The position numbers and the translations under genes were made by a program. Positions 33,270-43,237 of a DNA stretch of 64,000 bases are shown here, in pieces. The notes beneath the pieces are model-generated. The model did not search any database. It was not told the DNA's origin and was given only the letters and a program-made list of their open reading frames with translations. The number at the start of each line of letters is the position of its first letter. Position 1 is the stretch's first letter. The DNA comes from Actinoallomurus bryophytorum. Lineage in GTDB: Bacteria; Actinomycetota; Actinomycetes; Streptosporangiales; Streptosporangiaceae. The stretch lies in NCBI RefSeq assembly GCF_006716425.1, contig NZ_VFOZ01000001.1, forward strand, positions 4,092,001 to 4,156,000, written 5' to 3'.

Positions 33270-35831
33270 ATGAGTGATCCTGCCGACGTACCCCCCTCGC
33301 CGACCGCCGTACGGCGGGCCCTGGCCCGCGCCCGTGACGGCAAGTCGCTGGACCTCACCGAGACCGAGGTGCTGCTGGGCGCCCGCGGTGAACAGCTCGA
33401 CACACTGCTCGAGCACGCCGCGCGCGTACGCGACGCGGGGCTGGAGGCGGCCGGCCGGCCCGGCGTGATCACCTACAGCCGCAAGGTGTTCATCCCGCTC
33501 ACGCGCCTGTGCCGTGACCGCTGCGGCTACTGCACCTTCGCCACCGTGCCCGGCCGGCTCGACGCGCCCTACCTCAGCCCGGACGAGGTGCTGGAGATCG
33601 CCCGGCAGGGTGCCGCGCTCGGCTGCAAGGAGGCGCTGTTCACCCTCGGCGACCGGCCGGAGGACCGCTGGAAGCAGGCCGGTGAGTGGCTGCACGCCCA
33701 CGGCTACGACGACACGCTCTCCTACGTACGCGCCATGGCGATCCGGGTGCTGGAGGAGACCGGCCTGCTGCCGCACCTCAACCCCGGCGTCATGACCTGG
33801 CAGGACTTCCAGCGGCTCAAGCCGGTCGCACCCTCGATGGGGATGATGCTCGAGACGACGTCCCGGCGGCTGTTCGAGCAGAAGGGTGAGGCGCACTTCG
33901 GCTCGCCCGACAAGGACCCGGCGGTGCGCCTGCGCGTCCTGGAGGACGCGGGCCGCTCCAACGTCCCGTTCACCACCGGCATCCTCATCGGCATCGGCGA
34001 GACCGTGCGCGACCGGGCCGAGTCGATCTTCGCGATCCGCAAGGTCGCGCGGGAGTACGGCGGGATCCAGGAGATCATCGTCCAGAACTTCCGCGCGAAG
34101 CCGGACACCAAGATGCGTGCCACCCCCGACGCGGACCTGCAGGAACTGGCCGCCACGATCGCGGTCACCCGGCTCGTGCTCGGCCCGAAGACACGCGTGC
34201 AGGCCCCGCCCAACCTGGTGGACTCCGAATACGCGCTGATGCTGCGGGCCGGCATCGACGACTGGGGTGGCGTCTCGCCGCTCACGCCCGACCACGTCAA
34301 CCCCGAACGCCCGTGGCCGCAGATCGACGAGCTCGCCGAGCGTACCGCCGAGAGCGGGTTCACGCTGCGAGAGCGCCTGACGATCTACCCGGAGTACGTA
34401 CGGCGCGGGGAGCCCTGGCTGGACCCGCGGCTCGGCGCGCACGTGGCGGCGCTGGCGCAGCCCGACGGCCTGGCCCGCGAGGACGTACGCCCCGAGGGCC
34501 TCCCCTGGCAGGAGCCGGACGGCGGCTGGGCCGACCAGGGCCGTACCGACCTGCACACCGAGATCGACTCCATCGGCCGCACGTCCGACCGGCGCGAGGA
34601 CTTCGACGAGGTGTACGGAGACTGGGCCGAGGTCGGCACCAGGATCCGTGCCACGAACACGCCGGAGCGGCTCGACCGTGACGTCTCGGCCGCGCTGCGC
34701 AGTGCCGAGCGGAACCCGGGCGGGCTGTCCGACGAGGACGCCCTCGCGTTGCTGCAGGCCGACGGCGCGGAGCTGGAGGCGCTCGCGGCCCTGGCCGACG
34801 ACCTCCGCCGCGACGCGGTCGGCGACGACGTGACCTACGTCGTCACCCGCAACATCAACTTCACCAACGTCTGTTACACCGGCTGCCGGTTCTGCGCCTT
34901 CGCCCAGCGGCGTACCGACGCCGACGCGTACACGCTCTCCCTGTCGCAGGTCGGCGACCGGGTCGACCAGGCGTGGGCGGCCGGCGCGACCGAGGTCTGC
35001 ATGCAGGGCGGCATCCACCCGGACCTGCCCGGCACGGCCTACTTCGACCTGGCCCGCGAGGTGAAGAAGCGCGCGCCCGACATCCACATGCACGCGTTCA
35101 GCCCGATGGAGGTCGTCAACGGCGCCTCACGGACGAACCTTTCCATCCGCGACTGGCTGATCGAGGCGAAGGCCGCGGGCCTGGACTCCCTGCCCGGTAC
35201 GGCCGCCGAGATCCTCGACGACGATGTGCGCTGGGTGCTCACCAAGGGCAAACTGCCGGCGTCCGAGTGGGTCGAGGTGGTCACCACCGCGCACGACCTG
35301 GGCATCCCGACGACCTCGACGATGATGTACGGGCACGTGGACACGCCGGCCCACTGGGTGGCACACCTGAAGGTCCTGCGCTCGATCCAGGAGCGCACGG
35401 GCGGCTTCACCGAGTTCGTGCTCCTGCCGTTCGTGCACCACAACGCGCCGATCTACCTCGCCGGGCTGGCGCGTACCGGCCCGACGAAGCGCGAGAACCG
35501 CGCCGTGCACGCCCTCGCCCGCATCCTCCTGCACGGGGCGATCCCCAACATCCAGTGCTCGTGGGTCAAGCTGGACGACGACCTGTGCACCCAGGTGCTC
35601 CAGGGCGGCGTCAACGACCTCGGCGGCACGCTCATGGAGGAGACGATCAGCCGCATGGCGGGCTCGGACAACGGCTCGTTCAAGACGATGTCCGCGCTGG
35701 AGGAGATCGCCACTCGCGCCGGCCGCCCGGCACGGCAGCGCACGACGACGTACGGCGAGGTCCCGGCCGAACGCGTGACCGCCGCCCGCGCCACGGACGG
35801 AGTCGGCCACTTCCTGCCCGTCGTCTCGTGA
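33270..35831 (+). CDS. fbiC: 7,8-didemethyl-8-hydroxy-5-deazariboflavin (Fo) synthase, CofG-CofH fusion
   Basis: An 853-residue bifunctional radical SAM enzyme that makes Fo, the F420 chromophore, from tyrosine and a flavin precursor (5-amino-6-ribitylamino-uracil). Two CxxxCxxC iron-sulfur motifs are visible: C81-C85-C88 in the CofG half and C535-C539-C542 in the CofH half. Each half has the expected barrel; the Mycobacterium FbiC is 856 residues. The ATG at 33270 was chosen because the longer frame adds non-homologous residues. fbiA and fbiB lie nearby on the other strand. Expression is probably independent of the small upstream gene, which is divergent. Confidence 0.96.
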   Translation: MSDPADVPPSPTAVRRALARARDGKSLDLTETEVLLGARGEQLDTLLEHAARVRDAGLEAAGRPGVITYSRKVFIPLTRLCRDRCGYCTFATVPGRLDAPYLSPDEVLEIARQGAALGCKEALFTLGDRPEDRWKQAGEWLHAHGYDDTLSYVRAMAIRVLEETGLLPHLNPGVMTWQDFQRLKPVAPSMGMMLETTSRRLFEQKGEAHFGSPDKDPAVRLRVLEDAGRSNVPFTTGILIGIGETVRDRAESIFAIRKVAREYGGIQEIIVQNFRAKPDTKMRATPDADLQELAATIAVTRLVLGPKTRVQAPPNLVDSEYALMLRAGIDDWGGVSPLTPDHVNPERPWPQIDELAERTAESGFTLRERLTIYPEYVRRGEPWLDPRLGAHVAALAQPDGLAREDVRPEGLPWQEPDGGWADQGRTDLHTEIDSIGRTSDRREDFDEVYGDWAEVGTRIRATNTPERLDRDVSAALRSAERNPGGLSDEDALALLQADGAELEALAALADDLRRDAVGDDVTYVVTRNINFTNVCYTGCRFCAFAQRRTDADAYTLSLSQVGDRVDQAWAAGATEVCMQGGIHPDLPGTAYFDLAREVKKRAPDIHMHAFSPMEVVNGASRTNLSIRDWLIEAKAAGLDSLPGTAAEILDDDVRWVLTKGKLPASEWVEVVTTAHDLGIPTTSTMMYGHVDTPAHWVAHLKVLRSIQERTGGFTEFVLLPFVHHNAPIYLAGLARTGPTKRENRAVHALARILLHGAIPNIQCSWVKLDDDLCTQVLQGGVNDLGGTLMEETISRMAGSDNGSFKTMSALEEIATRAGRPARQRTTTYGEVPAERVTAARATDGVGHFLPVVS

Positions 35832-35894
35832 CTGCTCCGCCGCCGTGAGAAAAGACGTCGGGTGGCGCCCGCTCCGTAGGTGAGAATCGAACTC

Positions 35895-36260
35895 ATGAAT
35901 CGGTCACCTCAGGTCACCCACATCTCGTGGGGACGGATGGAAGTCGAGGGGCTGCCCTCCGGCAAGGACTTCACGCTCTATCCCGGCGGTGGCCGCGTCT
36001 GGGACTGGAACGAGCACGGCACCCGGCATGAGCCGGGCATCCAGCCGGTGGACGTCCAGGAGCTCATCGACCGCGGCTGCACGGTGGTCGTGCTCAGCCG
36101 CGGTATGGAGCTACGCCTGCGGACGATGCCGGAGACCCTCGCACTCCTCGACGAGCAAGGGATCATCGTGCACGTGGAGGAGACGACCGAGGCCGTCGCT
36201 CTCTACAACCGGCTGGCCGAGACGGAGGCCGCCGGCGGGCTGTTCCACTCGACCTGCTGA
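35895..36260 (+). CDS. Mth938-like domain protein
   Basis: A 121-residue protein of the Mth938/NDUFAF3-like fold. It opens VTHISWGRMEVEGLPSGKDF and contains the core RVWDWNEHGTRHEPGIQ, then a C-terminal VVLSRGMELRLR and VHVEETTEAVALYNRLAE. Proteins of this fold occur in bacteria and archaea and as a mitochondrial complex I assembly factor; the bacterial role is unknown. The ATG at 35895 is preferred to the GTG at 35880. It lies 63 bases after fbiC and convergent to fbiB, with a terminator between. Confidence 0.87.
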   Translation: MNRSPQVTHISWGRMEVEGLPSGKDFTLYPGGGRVWDWNEHGTRHEPGIQPVDVQELIDRGCTVVVLSRGMELRLRTMPETLALLDEQGIIVHVEETTEAVALYNRLAETEAAGGLFHSTC

Positions 36261-36320
36261 GGCCGTCACCGGCCCCAGCCCGTGGGGGGCGTGGGGGGCG
36301 GAGCCCTCCACAGCGGGGGT

Positions 36321-36342
36321 CCCAGGGGGTCGCCCCCCTGGG
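36321..36342. terminator. strong bidirectional hairpin between Mth938-like gene and fbiB
   Basis: CCCAGGGGG and CCCCCTGGG form a perfect 9-bp stem with a 4-base loop, between two convergent stops. No T-run is visible, as is common in high-GC actinomycetes. Confidence 0.65.
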
Positions 36343-36361
36343 CCGACAGGCCCTCCTGGCG

Positions 36362-37645
36362 CTAACGCACCGCGATGAAGTCGTCCGGGTCGCGGGGCGG
36401 GCGGTCGCGCGGGGGCGCGGCGGCGTGGCCGATGCCGACGGCGCCCATCGGGTCCCAGTTCGCCGGCAGGTCCAGGGCGTCGCGGACGACGTCCGCGCAG
36501 AACATCGTGCTCGACACCCAGCACGACCCCAGGCCCTCGACCGCGAGGGCGACGAGGAGGTTCTCGACCCCGGCGCCCATCGCGACCAGGAACATCTCGC
36601 GTTCGGCCCTCGACCGGCGCGGGTCCGGGTAGTCGTGTGAGCCGTCCATCACCAGGCACGGCACGACGAGGTACGGCGCGCGCCGGAGCACCTCGCCCCG
36701 TCGCAGCCGGCGCGTGATGGACTCCTCGGAGAACCCGTCGCGGCGCAGGTCCGCCTCCCAGGCGTCGCGCATCGCGTCGAGCAGGCGGTCCTTGGCCTCC
36801 TCGACCAGCACGAACCGCCACGGCGTGGTGTGGTGCGGCGCGGGCGCGGTGACCGCCGCGGACACCGCGCGGCGTACGGCGGCGCGGTCGACCGGTTCGT
36901 CGGTGAACTCCCGTACCGTACGGCGGGCCAGCAGGACGTCCGCCGAGCCGTACCGGAACATGTCCTCGTCGGCCGACCGGACCAGCACGCGGGCGCCCGG
37001 TCCGTCCTCGCCGGTGACCAGGTGGCCCAGGCCGCGTACGACCGCGACGGGCACACCGCTGAGCTTGCCCTTGACCAGCTCGGCGGCGGACGCGACCTCG
37101 TCGGCCACCGACGTCATCGTGGCCTCCAGCAGGTTGCCGTACGCGTCGGTGCGGCCCCGCAGGTCATCCATCGGAACCACCCCGGCGGCGCCGATCGCGG
37201 CGTCGGTCAGACCCAGCCGCCATGGCCGCCCGAGAGTGTCGGAGACGATCACGCCGAGGCGTACGCCGGTCAGCTCGCGGAGCCGGGCGCGGATCACGCG
37301 GGCGGACGCGTCGGGGTCCACCGGGAGCAGGAGCACGGTGCCCGGCTCGGTGTTGGAGGCGTCGACCCCGGCGGCCGCGAGTACGAGGCCCTGACGGTTC
37401 TGGACGATGCGGGTGCCGCCGCGGCGTGCGACGACGCGTACGGTCTCGGCGTCGATCGCCTTCTCCCGGTCGCCGGCGACGAGGAGCCTTCCCTCGGCCT
37501 TGCTCACGATCTTGGAGGTGACGACGACGATGTCCCCGTCGCGCAGATCGGTCCCGGCGATCAGCGCCGCGATGTCGTCGCCCTCGCGGACCTCCGGCAG
37601 GCCGGGGACGCCGAAGACCTCGAACGTCGTCGGAAGGGGGTTCAT
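36362..37645 (-). CDS. fbiB: F420:gamma-glutamyl ligase with C-terminal nitroreductase domain
   Basis: A 427-residue bifunctional protein. Residues 1-245 are the CofE-type ligase that adds glutamates to F420-0 ([29 protein letters not shown] with metal-binding residues, GRTDAYGN). Residues 250-427 are an FMN-binding nitroreductase-like domain ([18 protein letters not shown]), which in Mycobacterium reduces dehydro-F420. The ATG at 37645 overlaps the fbiA stop (ATGA), so translation is coupled. A frame that extends further upstream is only the shadow of fbiA. The gene ends at a strong hairpin shared with the Mth938-like gene. Confidence 0.96.
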   Translation of the reverse strand: MNPLPTTFEVFGVPGLPEVREGDDIAALIAGTDLRDGDIVVVTSKIVSKAEGRLLVAGDREKAIDAETVRVVARRGGTRIVQNRQGLVLAAAGVDASNTEPGTVLLLPVDPDASARVIRARLRELTGVRLGVIVSDTLGRPWRLGLTDAAIGAAGVVPMDDLRGRTDAYGNLLEATMTSVADEVASAAELVKGKLSGVPVAVVRGLGHLVTGEDGPGARVLVRSADEDMFRYGSADVLLARRTVREFTDEPVDRAAVRRAVSAAVTAPAPHHTTPWRFVLVEEAKDRLLDAMRDAWEADLRRDGFSEESITRRLRRGEVLRRAPYLVVPCLVMDGSHDYPDPRRSRAEREMFLVAMGAGVENLLVALAVEGLGSCWVSSTMFCADVVRDALDLPANWDPMGAVGIGHAAAPPRDRPPRDPDDFIAVR

Positions 37646-38586
37646 GCCCGCAGCTCCGACGCGAGGTCGATCGCCGCGCGCGCGATCTCGCCGGTGGCCT
37701 CGACGTCGGTCATCAGCAGGGGGCGGGCGCGTACCGTGATGCCGCCCAGATCGCCCGCCAGAGCGGCGTCGGCGGTGTCGACCAGCCAGCCGTCCAGCAG
37801 GTCCGCGCCGTAGTGCTCGGCGACCGCGCCGGCGGAGGTCCTCACCCCGATCGCGGTCAGGCACGCGTCGGCCATGCCGCGCACCGGAGCGCCGCCGATG
37901 ATCGGGGAGACCCCGACCACGGTCTTGGCCGCGACCGCGGACCGTATCCCCGGCACCGACAGGATGGTGCCGACGCTGACCACCGGGTTGGACGGCGGCA
38001 GGATCACGACGTCGGCGGCCTCGATGGCCTCCAGCACACCCGGCGCCGGCTTGGCGTCCTCGGCGCCGACGGCGGCGATGCTCCGGGCCGGGACCGCGGC
38101 GTGCAGGCGTACCCACCACTCCTGGAAGTGGACCGCGCGTCTGCCCTCGTCGTCCTCGATCACGACATGCGTCTCGACCCGGTCGTCCGACATCGGCAGC
38201 AGGCGCACGCCGGGCCGCCAGCGGTCGCACAGCGCCTCGGTCACCGCCGACAGCGGATAGCCCGCCTCCAGCATCTGCGTCCGCACGATGTGCGTGGCGA
38301 AGTCGCGGTCCCCGAGGGTGAACCACGAGGGCCCGACCTCGTAGGCGGCGAGTTCGTCCCGCAGGGTGAAGGTCTCCTCCGCACGGCCCCATCCCTGCTC
38401 CTCGTTGATGCCACCTCCGAGGGTGTACATCACGGTGTCCAGGTCGGGACAGATTCGAAGTCCGAAGAGCGAAATGTCATCACCGGTATTGCCGACGACG
38501 GTGATGTCCGCTTTGGGATCGGCGTGCTGGAGTCCGCGCAGAAAACGAGCTCCGCCGATTCCGCCCGCGAGTGCCACGATGCGCAT
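37642..38586 (-). CDS. fbiA: 2-phospho-L-lactate / phosphoenolpyruvyl transferase (CofD family)
   Basis: A 314-residue CofD family enzyme joining the activated phosphoenolpyruvate or phospholactate moiety to Fo. Landmarks are the N-terminal [36 protein letters not shown], and the later [14 protein letters not shown] and [13 protein letters not shown]. The ATG at 38586 is the natural start; an in-frame TTG at 38619 adds 11 residues. It is first in an fbiA-fbiB operon. CofC/FbiD, which activates the substrate, is not in this window. The 95 bases to the divergent gene at 38682 must contain the promoter. Confidence 0.95.
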   Translation of the reverse strand: MRIVALAGGIGGARFLRGLQHADPKADITVVGNTGDDISLFGLRICPDLDTVMYTLGGGINEEQGWGRAEETFTLRDELAAYEVGPSWFTLGDRDFATHIVRTQMLEAGYPLSAVTEALCDRWRPGVRLLPMSDDRVETHVVIEDDEGRRAVHFQEWWVRLHAAVPARSIAAVGAEDAKPAPGVLEAIEAADVVILPPSNPVVSVGTILSVPGIRSAVAAKTVVGVSPIIGGAPVRGMADACLTAIGVRTSAGAVAEHYGADLLDGWLVDTADAALAGDLGGITVRARPLLMTDVEATGEIARAAIDLASELRA

Positions 38587-38681
38587 GCCGACAAGTCTGA
38601 CACCACTGCCCTGGAGCAAATGCGACGGGCCATGTGCGTGTGCGAAGCTGACACAAACCGATTACTCACGGGAGCGGGTTC

Positions 38682-39575
38682 GTGAACAAAGACGTACAGC
38701 GGCTTCGAGAGCCCGGCGCGTGGGTTCTGCTCGGATCGGCCGCACTCCAGGTCATCGCGGGGTTGATCCGCCTCCTGCCCGGCGGCGGCAGCCCGCCGTT
38801 CACCTACACGGCGTTCTCGTACGTCAACAACGACGCGTTCTTCACCGGCGTGACGCTCACCGGGCTGGCCGTCATCGCCGTGCTGCTCGTGACCCGCCTC
38901 GGCGGCGGCCCGACGCGCCAGGCGCGCAACATCGCCCTCGCGGCCCTCATCGTCCTCGGCGTCGTCGCCCTGGTGAACATCGTGTGCATGCTGGCCGGCC
39001 TGGGGGCGGGTAACGGCAACGCGGGTCTGCTGCTCGACAGCGCGCTGTCCGCCAAGCTCACGATGTTCCTGTACGGGCTCGCCAAGCTGGCCGTCCTCGG
39101 TGTGGGTGGTTACTGGATTCTCACCGTCTACCAGTCCTTCGGACCGGCGACGCCGGTGGGACCGCAGTACCCGCAGCAGGGTTACGGTCAGCCGTACGGC
39201 CAGCCGGGCTACGGACCTCCCCAGCAGCCGCCGGTCTACGGCCAGCAGCCGCCGCAGCAGTACCCGCCGCAGGGCTACGTACGGGCGCCGTACGGCCCTC
39301 CCGGTTACGGCCAGCCCGGATATGGCCAGCAGCCGCAGCCCGGGGCTCGCCCTCCCATGCCGCAGCAGCCGCCCGCGTCTCCTCCGGCGCCGCCACAGCC
39401 GCCCGCGCCTCCGCAGTCCGCCCCCGAGTCCTCGCCGGCGCAGAGCGAGGACTCCGAGGGCGAGTGGACCCGTGCGTACGGTCAGGGCGACATCGCGAAG
39501 GCGCCGGACGACGGGCCGGATGAGGCGCCGTCGGATCGGTCGCCGTCGAGTGATCCGTACCGGCCGCCGGAGTAA
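38682..39575 (+). CDS. four-helix membrane protein with Pro/Gln/Tyr-rich tail
   Basis: A 297-residue protein. Four hydrophobic segments lie at about 10-30, 48-68, 82-105 and 122-145. From about 155 the tail is low-complexity, built of Gly-Tyr-Gly-Gln-Pro and Pro-Pro-Gln-Gln variants (GYGQPYGQPGYGPPQQPP) followed by an Ala/Pro run and an acidic Asp/Glu/Pro end. Such tails are likely disordered and cytoplasmic and may recruit partners. The GTG at 38682 is the start. It is divergent from fbiA and upstream of whiB. The function is unknown. Confidence 0.8.
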   Translation: MNKDVQRLREPGAWVLLGSAALQVIAGLIRLLPGGGSPPFTYTAFSYVNNDAFFTGVTLTGLAVIAVLLVTRLGGGPTRQARNIALAALIVLGVVALVNIVCMLAGLGAGNGNAGLLLDSALSAKLTMFLYGLAKLAVLGVGGYWILTVYQSFGPATPVGPQYPQQGYGQPYGQPGYGPPQQPPVYGQQPPQQYPPQGYVRAPYGPPGYGQPGYGQQPQPGARPPMPQQPPASPPAPPQPPAPPQSAPESSPAQSEDSEGEWTRAYGQGDIAKAPDDGPDEAPSDRSPSSDPYRPPE

Positions 39576-39723
39576 TCGCCGGACGGAGAAACACCCCCAT
39601 CGCGGGCCGGTCCGAGCGCTGCGCAGATAAAGTCCTCCCTCCGTCGCGCTCGGTTCCTGATCATGTTTACGCAGGTCAGCCGGGTTTTTTTAGACGGGGC
39701 AGACCTTTCGCATCCGATTCCGC

Positions 39724-39753
39724 TTGACGTCTGCGCCTCCACACGCGTGTAAT
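39724..39753 (+). promoter_or_regulatory. sigma-70/HrdB-like promoter of whiB
   Basis: TTGACG at 39724-39729 and TGTAAT at 39748-39753 are separated by 18 bases. Transcription would start near 39760, leaving a leader of about 80 bases before the whiB ATG. Confidence 0.55.
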
Positions 39754-39770
39754 TTCATGGGTGTAGTTCA

Positions 39771-39804
39771 ACGCCTTCCCGGGGGATAGTGACAGGGAAG
39801 GCGT
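39771..39804 (+). promoter_or_regulatory. leader hairpin of whiB
   Basis: ACGCCTTCCC at 39771-39780 and GGGAAGGCGT at 39795-39804 form a perfect 10-bp stem with a 14-base loop. It sits in the predicted whiB 5' leader, 35 bases before the start. It has no T-run. It could be an operator or an RNA structure controlling whiB. Confidence 0.6.
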
Positions 39805-39839
39805 GACCAGGGGGGCTCCACGGGGCTAGGAGGTGCGCT

Positions 39840-40103
39840 ATGGGCGAGGTGCTCATCCCGCTGGCGCACGGCACAGACGGTGAAGAGTTGGGCTGGCAGG
39901 AGCGCGCCCTGTGTGCGCAGACGGATCCGGAAGCTTTTTTTCCGGAGAAGGGTGGCTCCACTCGCGAGGCCAAGAAGGTGTGCCGCGCTTGCGATGTACG
40001 TGCGGAGTGTCTGGAATATGCGCTCGGCCATGACGAACGTTTCGGTATTTGGGGTGGTTTGTCCGAGCGCGAGCGCCGCAAGCTCAAGCGTGCCGCCGGC
40101 TGA
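39840..40103 (+). CDS. whiB: WhiB family iron-sulfur transcription factor (WhiB2/WhmD type)
   Basis: An 87-residue Wbl protein. The four cluster cysteines are C25, C48, C51 and C57, in the C-x22-C-x2-C-x5-C pattern. The GIWGGL turn and the basic C-terminal SERERRKLKR follow. The DPEAFFPEKGGSTREAKK block is that of WhiB2/WhmD, the regulator needed for septation and sporulation in Streptomyces and for division in Mycobacterium. It binds a 4Fe-4S cluster and works with the main sigma factor and, in Streptomyces, WhiA. Its position near fbiA matches Rv3260c. AGGAGG at about 39830 is the ribosome site. Confidence 0.95.
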   Translation: MGEVLIPLAHGTDGEELGWQERALCAQTDPEAFFPEKGGSTREAKKVCRACDVRAECLEYALGHDERFGIWGGLSERERRKLKRAAG

Positions 40104-40146
40104 CGCCGGCGAAGGAATCGCACGCCATCGGTGAGCTTCACCGTCG

Positions 40147-40163
40147 GCCTTGCCGGACAAGGC
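40147..40163 (+). terminator. small hairpin after whiB
   Basis: GCCTTG and CAAGGC pair across a 5-base loop 44 bases after the whiB stop. A weak terminator is plausible. Confidence 0.4.
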
Positions 40164-40190
40164 GTGCGTGACGGGCGGCTTCGCGTATTC

Positions 40191-40232
40191 TGGTCAGCCG
40201 TGCCGGGCAGCTGAGCCCGGTCCGGCTGACCA
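40191..40232 (+). repeat. large nested palindrome before the GT2 membrane gene
   Basis: TGGTCAGCCG at 40191-40200 pairs with CGGCTGACCA at 40223-40232, and CCGGGC at 40203-40208 pairs with GCCCGG at 40215-40220; the internal loops are 2x2 and 6 bases. It ends 14 bases before the GT2 start. It could terminate whiB transcription or be an operator or leader structure of the downstream gene. Confidence 0.65.
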
Positions 40233-40246
40233 CTCGGATGTAAATA

Positions 40247-43237
40247 TTGGCGCCCCAACTCGACCGTCACGTCGTCACAGCGGTGCTCGTCACACATGAT
40301 GGCGCGCGCTGGCTGCCGGAGACGCTCAAGGCGCTCCTGACCCAGAGCCATCCGATCGACCGGCTCGTCGCGGCGGACACCGGCAGTACCGACGCCGGAC
40401 CCGCGATGCTCACCGAGGTCGTCGGCGAAGGCAACCTCATCTCACTACCGTCCGGCACCCGCTACGCCGACGCCGTCACGGCGACCGTCGCACACCCGGC
40501 CGCGGGCATCGCCGTCCCGGCTCCGGAAACCGGCAGCGTCGCCGACCGCGTCGAATGGATCTGGCTGCTCCACGACGACTCCGCACCGGCACCGAACGCG
40601 CTGGAGAGCCTGCTCCGCACCGCCGAGTCCCATCCGCCCGCGGCGATCCTCGGGCCCAAGCTGCGTGACTGGAACGACCGGCGCGTCCTGCTCGAAGCGG
40701 GCATCGCCATCGACCGCACCGGCCGCCGCGAGACCGGGCTGGACCCACGGGAGTTCGACCAGGGCCAGCACGACACGATCCGCGAGGTCATGGCCGTCAG
40801 CACCGCCGGCATGCTCGTGCGCCGCGACGTGTGGGACGAACTCGACGGCCTCGAACCCGCCTTCGGCCTCTTCCGCGACGACGTCGACTTCGGCTGGCGC
40901 GCCTACGCCGCCGGTCACCGCGTGCTGGTGGCGCCCGACGCCGTGGTCTTCCACGCCGAGGCCGCGACCCGGGGCGAACGCCAGGTGGCGTTCCCGGCCG
41001 ACGACCGGCGCAGCGCGCTGCTCGTGCTGTTCGCGAACCTGCCGCTGTCCGGTCTCGCCCTGTCACTGCCCTTCAACGTCATCGCCTCCCTGGTTCGGGC
41101 CGTCTTCTTCGCCACGGCCAAACGGCCCGGCGCCGCGGGCGCGGAGCTGGCGGCGCTGCGCGGTGCGCTCTTCCGCGCTCCGCGTCTGCGCCGGCGCAGA
41201 CGCCCCGGGCTGACGGCCAGCGGCGTCAGCCGGTTCCAGCCGCGCTGGCCGACGCTGCGGCGGCTGCCGGACCTGCTGGTCGGCAGGCGGATTCCGCTGC
41301 CGGCGGCCGAACCCGGGATGCTGCGGCGCTGGCTCCGGCGTCCGGGCGTGCTGATGACGCTCGCACTCACCGTGGTCGCCCTGGTCGCCGAGCACGGCCT
41401 CATCACCAAGGGCGGACGGCTCGGTGGCGGCGCGCTCGTACCCGCCTGGGGCGGCGCGAGCGACCTGTGGGCCGAATACCTCACCGGCTGGCACCCCGTC
41501 GGCCTCGGATCAGGCTCGGGGGCCCCGCCGTACGCGGGGGTGCTCGCCCTCCTTGCGACCCTGCTGCTGGGCAAGCCGTGGCTCGCGGTCCTCGTCCTGC
41601 TGATCGCGTGCGTTCCGCTGGCCGGTCTCACCGCCTACACCGCCATGCGCCGGCTCCGTGGCGCCGGCGCCACGGTGGCCGTCTGGACCGGTGTCACGTA
41701 CGCGCTGCTGCCGGTCGCGACCGGTGCCATCGCGACCGGGCGGATCGGCACGGTCGTGGTCATCGTCCTGCTGCCCCTGATCGGCGTCTTCGCCGGCGGC
41801 ATGCTCGCCGCCTCCTCGCGGCACGCCGCCTGGGCGGTCGCGCTGCTGCTCACCATCGCTATGGCGTTCGCGCCGCTCACCTGGCCGCTCGCCCTGCTCG
41901 TCGGGCTGCCTGCGAGGTACGCCCTGGGCGGTCACCGGCCGCACGCCGGCCGCCGCCTGGCCATCGCGCTGGGCGTGCCGCCTCTCCTGTTGCTGCCGTG
42001 GACGCTGCACCTGCTGGCCCATCCGTCGGAGTTCCTGCGCGAGGCGGGGCTCCGTGCCTCCGTCGCCCGGCCCGCCGCGGGTGAACTGATCATGCTGAAC
42101 CCGGGTGGTCCCGGCGCACCGGTGTTCTGGGCCACCGCCGGGCTCACCGCGGCGGGGCTGGCGGCCCTGCTGCTGCCGCGGCAGCGTACGGCGGTGCTGA
42201 CCGGCTGGCTGCTCGCGCTCGCCGGCCTGCTGGTCGCGATCCTCGTCCTGGCCAGGCCGGCCTGGCCAGGGGTGGCGCTGACCTTCGCCGCGGCCGGTGT
42301 CGTCCTGGCGGCCTCGGGCGTGCTGCACGCCGCGGTCGCGCGGTTGTGGGCACCGGGGCTCCTCGTACGTTCGGCGGCGATCGCCGGTGTGCTGGTCGCG
42401 GTGTCCACACCGCTGCTCGCCGCGGGCGCCTGGATCGTCCACGGCACGCACGGGCCGCTGGTCAGGCCCAACCCCGACGCCATCCCGCTGGACGTCGCCT
42501 CACACGTGACCCGGCCGCGCGTCCTCGTCCTCGCCCAGCGCCCGGGGGAGCCGATCACGGCGACGGTGCTCCGCGACCGCCTGCCGATACCGGGTGAGGA
42601 GTCCGTGCCGGCACCCGAGGCCGCACGGGGACACCTGCGCGCGGCGGTCGCCGCCCTCACCTCCGGCACCGGCGGCGCCTCGGCGCTGGCCCGCTTCGGC
42701 GTGGGGTACGTTCTGGTGCCCTATCCCGATCGCGACCCGCTCGCGGGCACCCTCGACGCCGTACCCGACCTGGCCCGGCTGGGCCGCAGCTCGCGCTTCG
42801 GTCTCTGGCAGCCGGTCGCTCCCGCCGGGCGGCTGATGCTCGTCGACGGGCGCACGGTCACGCCGCTGGCGGCCGGCTCGATCGACGCGAGGGTCCGGAT
42901 CCCCTCGGGCGCGCCCGGCCGTACTCTCCTGCTGGCCGAGCCGGCGAGCGGCGGCTGGCACGCCACGATCGACGGCCACGCGGTGCGCGGGCACACCGTC
43001 GACGGCTGGGCGGAGGCCTATGACGTGCCGCCCTCGGGCGGATCCTTCACGCTGCACCGGGGCATGGTGCTGCGTCATCTGTGGGTCACCGCGCAGGGCC
43101 TGGCGCTGGTGCTGGTCGCGCTGCTGGCGCTGCCGTCGGAGCAGTGGGTCGAACGCCCGCGGCGCCACCGCCGCCGTCGCGGCGGCCACGTGCGCACCGA
43201 GGAGACCCCGGCACTGCTGAGCGGGGTGGAGTCGTGA
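40247..43237 (+). CDS. large GT2 glycosyltransferase with polytopic membrane region
   Basis: A 996-residue protein. Residues 1-290 are a GT2 domain (AVLVTHDGARWLPETLKAL, LLHDDSAP as the metal site, and a GLFRDDVDFGWRAYAAGH block). Then about 12 hydrophobic segments follow from about 355 to 740, and an extracytoplasmic C-terminal part from about 760 with a final transmembrane helix near 955. The start is TTG at 40247 with a weak GGA upstream; the next in-frame GTG would remove 11 residues. The stop overlaps the DUF5719 gene (GTGA). The pair is conserved in actinomycetes near whiB. It is probably an envelope glycan polymerase or exporter; no precise substrate can be read. Confidence 0.87.
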   Translation: MAPQLDRHVVTAVLVTHDGARWLPETLKALLTQSHPIDRLVAADTGSTDAGPAMLTEVVGEGNLISLPSGTRYADAVTATVAHPAAGIAVPAPETGSVADRVEWIWLLHDDSAPAPNALESLLRTAESHPPAAILGPKLRDWNDRRVLLEAGIAIDRTGRRETGLDPREFDQGQHDTIREVMAVSTAGMLVRRDVWDELDGLEPAFGLFRDDVDFGWRAYAAGHRVLVAPDAVVFHAEAATRGERQVAFPADDRRSALLVLFANLPLSGLALSLPFNVIASLVRAVFFATAKRPGAAGAELAALRGALFRAPRLRRRRRPGLTASGVSRFQPRWPTLRRLPDLLVGRRIPLPAAEPGMLRRWLRRPGVLMTLALTVVALVAEHGLITKGGRLGGGALVPAWGGASDLWAEYLTGWHPVGLGSGSGAPPYAGVLALLATLLLGKPWLAVLVLLIACVPLAGLTAYTAMRRLRGAGATVAVWTGVTYALLPVATGAIATGRIGTVVVIVLLPLIGVFAGGMLAASSRHAAWAVALLLTIAMAFAPLTWPLALLVGLPARYALGGHRPHAGRRLAIALGVPPLLLLPWTLHLLAHPSEFLREAGLRASVARPAAGELIMLNPGGPGAPVFWATAGLTAAGLAALLLPRQRTAVLTGWLLALAGLLVAILVLARPAWPGVALTFAAAGVVLAASGVLHAAVARLWAPGLLVRSAAIAGVLVAVSTPLLAAGAWIVHGTHGPLVRPNPDAIPLDVASHVTRPRVLVLAQRPGEPITATVLRDRLPIPGEESVPAPEAARGHLRAAVAALTSGTGGASALARFGVGYVLVPYPDRDPLAGTLDAVPDLARLGRSSRFGLWQPVAPAGRLMLVDGRTVTPLAAGSIDARVRIPSGAPGRTLLLAEPASGGWHATIDGHAVRGHTVDGWAEAYDVPPSGGSFTLHRGMVLRHLWVTAQGLALVLVALLALPSEQWVERPRRHRRRRGGHVRTEETPALLSGVES

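Noticed and set aside
33162-35093. 643-residue minus-strand open frame across fbiC
   Set aside because: Antisense shadow of fbiC, whose two radical SAM motifs prove the plus frame.
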